From: Cyclostephanos tholiformis
Lineage: Eukaryota; Bacillariophyta; Thalassiosirophyceae; Thalassiosirales; Thalassiosiraceae
NCBI GenBank assembly: GCA_036939975.1
Contig: JALLPB010002654.1
Location: forward strand, 1-12,045
Direction of reading: 5' to 3'
Length of the DNA: 12,045 bases
Position 1 is the first letter of the stretch, and each line of letters opens with the position of its first letter. The position numbers and the translations under genes are program-made. The notes below the pieces were generated by a model that did not search any database, was not told where the DNA came from, and worked only from the letters and a program-made list of their open reading frames with translations. Shown piece by piece: positions 7,604 through 12,045 of this stretch.

Positions 7604-8464
7604 TTGAAAAGAGAAGGCGTCACAAGATTGATTTGCAAAAATGCAAATCGATTTAGCAGCAGGCTAAGCAATAACAAAAAACTGGAAAGGGCCAAGGAAA
7701 TCATCAATGAACTGGAGGTTAATATTGCCGCCTACAACAAACACAGGCTCAATATGAAGTACCGGCTCAATGCTAGTGGTTTCAACTAGATGTTTCAAGG
7801 CAGGGAGGCAGAAATTAGTTCAGTGGTGTTGCATAATTTTCACGAGAACATTGGACGTATCCAAGAGGGGAGGACAAGTCTTATAATGTACAGTCCATTA
7901 ACTGAATACCTGCAGAACAACATCTTGGCAAAGGATGAAAGGGGACTAGGAAGGTGGTCCATTATGACAGTAGGTGGGGAAGGAATAAGAACTCGCATTG
8001 TGTGTGGATACAACCCATGCTATAATAGGAACCCAGAAAGCAGCACTACTTATCAACAAAACAGATGATACTTCCAAACAAGAAATGATGACCGGTGCCC
8101 AAGGGCAATATTTAAGGAAGACTTGATAAATTTGCTGACCAAGTGGAGGGAATAGGGCGACTGCATCATCATGTGTTTAGATGCAAATGAGAAATGAGCA
8201 CATATACAAAAAGTCTATTGGCAAAGCACTCATGGACAAGGAGGGGGTGGCTATGAAGGAAGTGGTAGGAGACTTCACCCAAAAACAAATTGGGACTACC
8301 TATTTCAGAGGCTCTAAACCTATTGATGGGGTGTGGGCTACATTGGACTTGACTGCCTGCAATGCTGCAATCATGCCATCTGGTTTTGGGGTTGGCAATT
8401 ACTGCCTATTTGTCATTGATTTTGCTACCAAAGACCTTATAGGAGAAGCTCCCCCCAAAGTTGC
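7604..8464 (+). pseudogene. ORF2 endonuclease (EEP/AP-type) domain relic
   Basis: This is the domain that nicks target DNA. Landmarks in order: KNANRF (Asn pair, 7640-7648), an AAYNKHRLN segment (7739-7741 encodes Lys where the metal-binding Glu of the EEP fold is expected), MFQGREAEI, GLGRWSIMTV, RTRIVCGYNPCYN, CLDANE (8174-8191, the Asp-x-Asn motif), VVGDFT, TYFRGSKPIDGVWAT and GVGNYCLFVIDF. In the last motif the codons at 8397-8405 read Asn-Tyr-Cys where the family has Asp-His-Arg, so the catalytic Asp-His pair is lost. Stops lie at 7787-7789, 8066-8068 and 8153-8155. A 7-bp duplication (8185-8198) moves the frame from 2 to 0. It is the best-preserved part of ORF2 for identifying the element. 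The expected residues come from family knowledge, the observed ones from the sequence. Confidence 0.8.
8185..8198 (+). repeat. 7-bp tandem duplication causing a frameshift in the endonuclease
   Basis: AAATGAG occurs twice in a row (8185-8191 and 8192-8198), right after the DAN motif. The first copy completes CLDANE in frame 2. The second copy begins NEHIYKKSIG in frame 0. Removing one copy would rejoin the frame exactly, so this is a direct view of the mutation. Confidence 0.85.
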
Positions 8465-9428
8465 TTGACCAGCCTCTAGATACTTCAACACAAAACTACC
8501 AGGGGTGTCAGAGGCATACTACAATATGCTGGAGGAGGAAATCATCAAACATAGACTGATCAAATGGACAGGGGAGGCATATGCAAAGAGCCATTGCAGA
8601 ACAGTCCAAATTAGGCTAAACTAAATTGACAAGGAATTGGGAGAGTATGTGTGGCATGCCAAAAAGAAATGCCAAAAGATCAAGCCGGGCAGGATCCCCT
8701 TCTCTCAAGAGGCTGCCTTAGGGATTTGCCAGCTCCAAGTTTATTGGTTGATTCTCAAATATCATGCAGGGAGAATACACAACAGAGGGAGTCTGAAGTG
8801 GGCAGCTAGATGGTGTAACATTACAAACCCCCTTTTGATCCCAATCAAGGAAGTACATCTCCGCATTAAAACCTGCTCTAGTCAGTGCAAGTATTTTTAG
8901 AATGGAAGATACTATTGTAAGAAACACTTGTACAACCATCTTGATGCAGCAAAAGCAAAGGAGGACAATGAGGCTGCCCGGAAGATTTTAGATATTATAC
9001 AGAGGGAGAAAGAGAGAGGGTTCTGGTGCAGAATGAATTACGCCTTGGGAAAACCACAGGGGAGAGCTTGCTTTAAGGTGCACCAAGTGGAAAAAGAAGA
9101 TGGCACAGTGGATGAATTTACAGAAAGGAGGACATTCATCAAGTTATGTGGGACAATATCCATTGGAAGATATTTCTTTTAGCAGAGGATGCTCCTTTAT
9201 GTTCAGGCCTGCTTTGGGGCCAATTTGGGTACAATGCAGTGTCTTTAATGGCCAGGTCGATCTTAAATGGGATGTACCCTTACCCCCCGGATGGGATGCA
9301 CTAGAATAAGGCTAGTTGTCCCCAAAGATTCAGTAAATTCAACAATATCTTCAGAAAATTGGGAGTGGCACTGGAATAAAGCCAAGGAACAAACCTCTTA
9401 ATCAATCTCAGGGAGGCATTTTGGTCAC
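8465..9428 (+). pseudogene. ORF2 linker between endonuclease and reverse transcriptase
   Basis: A basic, helical region with no known catalytic role, comparable to the spacer before the RT fingers in LINE ORF2 proteins. Frame 0 gives NTKLPGVSEAYYNMLEEEII, YVWHAKKKCQKIKPGRIPFS, LKYHAGRIHNRGSLKWAARW, DIIQREKERGFW and MNYALGKPQGRACFKV. Frame 2 then gives MWDNIHWKIFLLAEDAPLCS and GQFGYNAV to about 9300. Stops fall at 8466, 8622 and 8898. Many Trp, Cys, Gln and His residues sit where a basic RNA-binding segment would carry Arg, consistent with CpG decay. From about 9303 to 9428 the reading frame cannot be followed with confidence, although SVNST-like and WG.HW-like remnants seem present. Confidence 0.65.
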
Positions 9429-10345
9429 TACAAAGCTGGGCTCAGGTCCCCATATATAACATATCTCCATGTGCTCGAATCGACACTGATCCAGAAGACT
9501 GGGATTGTGCTGAGCAGATGGGCACAGGGATTGTCAGTAATGCTCAAAAAAATGTTTGGCTGTGCACTGATCACAAAGTTGCGATTAATTTTGCTGATGG
9601 AAGCTGATTTTACTGCAACCAATAAGATTGAATTTGGGATCCACATGCTTGAAAATGTCAGGAAATACAGACTCATGCCAGAGTAGGTATTCAGCAAGTG
9701 GAACCGCCTTGCAGAGGATGGTACTCACTCAAATTGTTTTTTGATATCATTTGACAATCCAGACGACTGGCAGGTCTAGCAGCAGTCAATGTGGACAATT
9801 GTTATGACCATATTGCACACCCAATGGCTTCAATGGTATTCCACTGTTGGCATTCCAATTCCCACAATTGAGGCTATGCTGTCCACAATAGAAAACATGA
9901 AATTTTACTTAAGGACAGGATTTGGCAACTCCCAAGACTATGCAGGAGGAGAGACATCCAACAGGATGGACCAGGTGAAACCTCAAGCTCAAGTGATGTG
10001 CCAGGGCAATGGAGCCTCCCCAGCGGCATGGGCTGTTACAACCATCCCAATGATCAGGGCGCACAGAAAGAAGGGGCACGGGGCACATTTTGTAGCTCCA
10101 ATATCAAACAAGGAATGTCAACTGATAAGGGGGCTATTTGTAGATGATACAGACCTCACACATGTCAATATGAGAACAAATGAATGCATTATTATGGCGC
10201 ACAGCAGACTCCACGAGGCAATATACAACTGGGGGCAACTTTTGATTGCAACAGGCGGCATGTTGAAACCAGCAAAATGTACTTATTATCTGATATCCTT
10301 CCGCTGGAAACCTGATGGTAGCTGGGTATATGATGGATCATATTT
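9429..10345 (+). pseudogene. ORF2 reverse transcriptase domain relic
   Basis: Polymerase core of the LINE. Frame 0 opens with GRHFGHYKAGLRSPYITYLH, GLSVMLKKMFGCALITKLR and NVRKYRLMPE, with a TAG at 9684. A short frame-2 segment holds motif A, VNVDNCYDHIAH (9785-9820). The expected catalytic Asp of the h-D-x4-h-D pattern is Asn there (AAT at 9788-9790). Frame 0 resumes at IPTIEAMLSTIENMKFYLRT, then motif B QGNGASP (10002-10022), motif C FVDD (10137-10148), then LLIATGGMLKPAKC and ISFRWKPDGSW (motifs D/E). The order and spacing match a LINE RT. The longest open frame of the whole element (9789-10457) lies here. The thumb and what follows are cut off at about 10345. Confidence 0.85.
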
Positions 10346-10364
10346 TCAATTGCACCAAGAGAAA

Positions 10365-11400
10365 GTCTACAATTTTGTCTTTGGGAATTTATTGGAAATG
10401 GCCATAAGATATGGGAATGGTGATATAATTTTACTGACAACACATTGCAAAATCTAAAAGAGAATACTACGGACATTTACACACTGTCTATGGTAAGAGG
10501 ATATGCAAACCAGCCAAATTTCTGGTCTAAATCAATATTGGATGCACCACTAGTACAAGATGGGGAGATAGGCTTGATTAAGCATGCAGCACATGGGGTG
10601 ATAAGCATTTTGTCTCATGTGCAACCATGCACACTCAAAGCCCTGCCGCATGATTTTTGATCTGTGATCAAAGAGTGGGGCAAGTTATGGCTATGGAGAA
10701 AGCGTAGTTGGTGAAACAGGATGGTTGGAAGACCCAATCGCCAATAACTCTTGCATGGCATTGACAGATGGCTTATATATGGAAGATATGTTTCCTGCCA
10801 TAAACTGTGCAGCAGGATGAGAGGGCATATCATTGGATCCTTTGTTGAACACTCCCCAGATGCCAGAAGCTACAGAGGTGAATTGTTGGGGTTGATGGCA
10901 ATCATCTGATTCTGAAAGAAGTATACAAGTTTAATCCGACACTCAAAGGCTCCAACCGGATTTTCTCAGACTGCCTTGGAGCATTAAAGAAAGTGGGAAA
11001 TCTGCCACCATATCAAATTCAGTCTCAATGCAGTCATTCTGATATCCTCAAAAATGTTATGCTAACTTGCAATGATCTATCCTTTAAGCAAAACTTTTCT
11101 CATGTGGCTGCTCATCAAGATGAGGGAAGCGACTACGACACTTTTTTGCTGGAATCCCAATTAAACTGTCAGATAGATTTCCATGTAAAACAAGCAATCT
11201 AGGATGAGATGGGGACCCGGGACACAACAACAAAACAATTCCCCTTAGAATTGATATGCGTATTTTTGGGACAAAACAAGCTAACATCGGATAAAGGTGA
11301 TAGGTTACAATTTTAGGCTCACAAGCAATTAGCCAAGGAAAGCTTCTACAAAAGTAAGATCCTTTTTGAGGAGTTCGATAAGGTAGACTGGGAGATGGTC
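10365..11400 (+). pseudogene. ORF2 pre-RNase H connector and RNase H domain relic
   Basis: RNase H removes RNA from the RNA-DNA hybrid during reverse transcription. The connector begins with WEFIGNGHKIWEW, a TGA, and LSMVRGYANQPNFWSK (frame 2). The RNase H core spans three frames: ALTDG (Asp codon 10767-10769, frame 0), YRGELLGLMA (Glu 10880-10882, frame 2), FSDCLGAL (Asp 10969-10971) and HVAAHQDEG (His 11113-11115, Asp 11119-11121, frame 1). All four acidic or His positions expected of a DEDH-type RNase H can still be seen, unlike the endonuclease and RT motif A. It is followed by LNCQIDFHVKQAI, a TAG at 11200-11202 and a further frame-1 stretch with AHKQLAKESFYK. Frameshifts fall near 10805, 10900 and 11420. 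Confidence 0.75.
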
Positions 11401-11404
11401 TACC

Positions 11405-11998
11405 TTGCACTCCATAAAGTCCCGAGATGTTCAAGTATGGGCATGCAAGCAGGTTATGAATATCACTCCAACAAACAGGAATAGACCATGGGGAACCAAC
11501 CTATGCCCGCTATGCCCTAGCTGTGCACAAGTACAAGAAACCTGCTCCCATGTGGTCAATTGTGATCATGACAGAATAGTAGAAGCTCTACTCCACTCAA
11601 TTAACCTTATGGATGGCTGGATGGGGGAAATGAACACTTATCCCACATTACGGAAGTGCATTACAGAGTACATGGCACGAAGAGGGAGAGTTTTGATGTC
11701 AGACATCGTCTGGGGGTTGGAAAGGCAATATCATAATTTGGCAAAATCCCAGGACATGATTTGCTGGAGACAGTTTATGGAAGGCATGGTGGCTTTAGAA
11801 ATACGACAGATTCACAATACATACTCTCTGGTTGAGGGTTCAGCAGTAAATTTAGTAAGCTGGACAAGAGGATTAGTTATAAAGCTACTAAAGATTACCC
11901 ATGAGCAATGGCTGTACAGGTGCATTCAGGTCCATGATAGAGTCAAGGGAACGCAGGAAGAAACACGTTTGGAACTTGTTTTGGGGAAATGGGACTGA
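11405..11998 (+). pseudogene. ORF2 C-terminal Cys/His motif and tail, open over about 190 codons
   Basis: From QVWACKQVMNIT on, a single frame stays open to TGA 11996-11998. It contains C-x2-C-x2-C-x6-C-x-H-x3-C (Cys codons at 11504, 11513, 11522, 11543 and 11561; His at 11549), a zinc-binding-type motif usual near the ORF2 C-terminus of LINEs and linked to nucleic-acid binding. The following helices include LAKSQDMICWRQFMEGMVAL, RGLVIKLLKITHEQWLYRC and VHDRVKGTQEETRLEL. The family usually runs on for some tens of residues beyond this point, so the stop is probably premature or marks a truncation. It is joined upstream to the RNase H relic by a frameshift at about 11420. Confidence 0.75.
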
Positions 11999-12045
11999 AA
12001 ATACGGCCAGACGTGTTTCGTCACGACGACTGTGAACAGAAGAAA
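11999..12045. other. Short CpG-rich end segment after the LINE ORF2 stop
   Basis: The last 47 bases contain five CpG dinucleotides (in ACGG, ACGT, TCGT and ACGACG), far denser than the element upstream. ACGTGTTTC at 12011-12019 is the reverse complement of GAAACACGT at 11960-11968. It is too short to identify. Confidence 0.4.

Larger units (their letters stand above)
7292..11998 (+). pseudogene. LINE ORF2 polyprotein relic (endonuclease-RT-RNase H-Cys/His)
   Basis: ORF2 supplies target nicking and reverse transcription for the element. The relic can be followed through at least nine frame segments: frame 2 to 8191, frame 0 to about 9120, frame 2 to about 9300, frame 0 about 9430-9715, frame 2 about 9720-9845, frame 0 to about 10345, frame 2 from about 10365, brief frames 0 and 2, frame 1 from 10906, and frame 2 from about 11420 to 11998. 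In-frame stops include TAG 7550 and 7787 (both where CAG fits), TGA 8066, 8466 and 9752 (all where CGA fits), TAG 8153, TAA 8622 and TAG 8898 and 9684. The N-terminus (7292-7600) has KLLNELNQTVSG and LDKVLQVHGTAPKLKREGV, which joins straight into the endonuclease. The true start of ORF2 seems deleted together with the end of ORF1. About 250 residues also appear to be missing after the RT palm. The family is clear; no function remains. Confidence 0.8.
5591..12045 (+). mobile_element. Decayed, internally deleted LINE-like (non-LTR) retrotransposon
   Basis: One plus-strand element with the two-ORF layout of a non-LTR retrotransposon. ORF1 occupies 5591-7279. ORF2 (7292-11998) has endonuclease, reverse transcriptase, RNase H and a Cys/His motif in that order, and there is no trace of integrase, protease or LTRs. 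AP-type endonuclease plus RNase H fits the I-type group of LINEs. Frame changes and stops are spread along its length, and two internal segments appear to be missing (near 7280-7292 and near 10345-10365). The 5' end is unknown and could lie upstream near 4900-5500. No poly(A) tail or target duplication is visible before the window ends. It cannot be autonomous in this state. Confidence 0.85.

Noticed and set aside
5591..12045. Functional autonomous LINE or a host reverse transcriptase gene
   Set aside because: Many in-frame stops, at least nine frame changes, lost endonuclease and RT catalytic residues and two apparent deletions rule out a working ORF2.
1..12045. tRNA, rRNA or other structured RNA genes
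   Set aside because: No cloverleaf with T-loop signature and no conserved rRNA segments were seen by eye on either strand.

Overview
The window reads as a stretch of repeat-rich nuclear DNA from a eukaryote, most likely a diatom or a close stramenopile. There is no bacterial-style gene packing. Two short introns with good GT..AG signals can be placed so that the reading frame is kept across them. The three recognisable protein families (a DDE_Tnp_4/Harbinger-type transposase, a small protein starting MPRLAANL, and a two-ORF non-LTR retrotransposon) are ones I associate with diatom genomes. That assignment rests on recollection of the families, not on a search. No intact host gene was found, and every recognisable coding stretch is broken by stops and frameshifts.

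Layout. 1-733: non-coding DNA with several small repeats and a hairpin. 734-1815, minus strand: transposase pseudogene with one 181-bp intron. 1816-2300: intergenic region between two divergent genes, holding a set of TGCAAGTT octamers arranged as an inverted repeat. 2301-3412, plus strand: pseudogene of a small acidic protein with one intron; its first exon end and 5' splice site are duplicated in a 62-bp tandem repeat. 3413 to about 5590: no recognisable gene, but several repeats, one of which shares an exact 19-base inverted match with the left edge of the window. About 5591-12045, plus strand: a decayed LINE-like element. It has an ORF1 relic (5591-7279) and an ORF2 relic (7292-11998). ORF2 carries, in order, an AP-type endonuclease, a linker, a reverse transcriptase, an RNase H and a cysteine/histidine C-terminal motif.

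How the parts may work together. The divergent transposase/small-protein pair resembles the two-gene layout of PIF/Harbinger transposons, in which a DDE transposase is paired with a Myb-like DNA-binding protein. The shared octamers and the repeats on each side fit that picture but do not prove it. The LINE copy appears to have lost two internal segments: the end of ORF1 plus the start of ORF2, and the part between the RT palm and the pre-RNase H region. Most lesions look like C-to-T or G-to-A changes at former CpG sites (Arg to Trp/Cys/Gln/His/stop, Asp to Asn), as expected of methylated and silenced transposons. Short tandem duplications and homopolymer runs account for several of the frameshifts.
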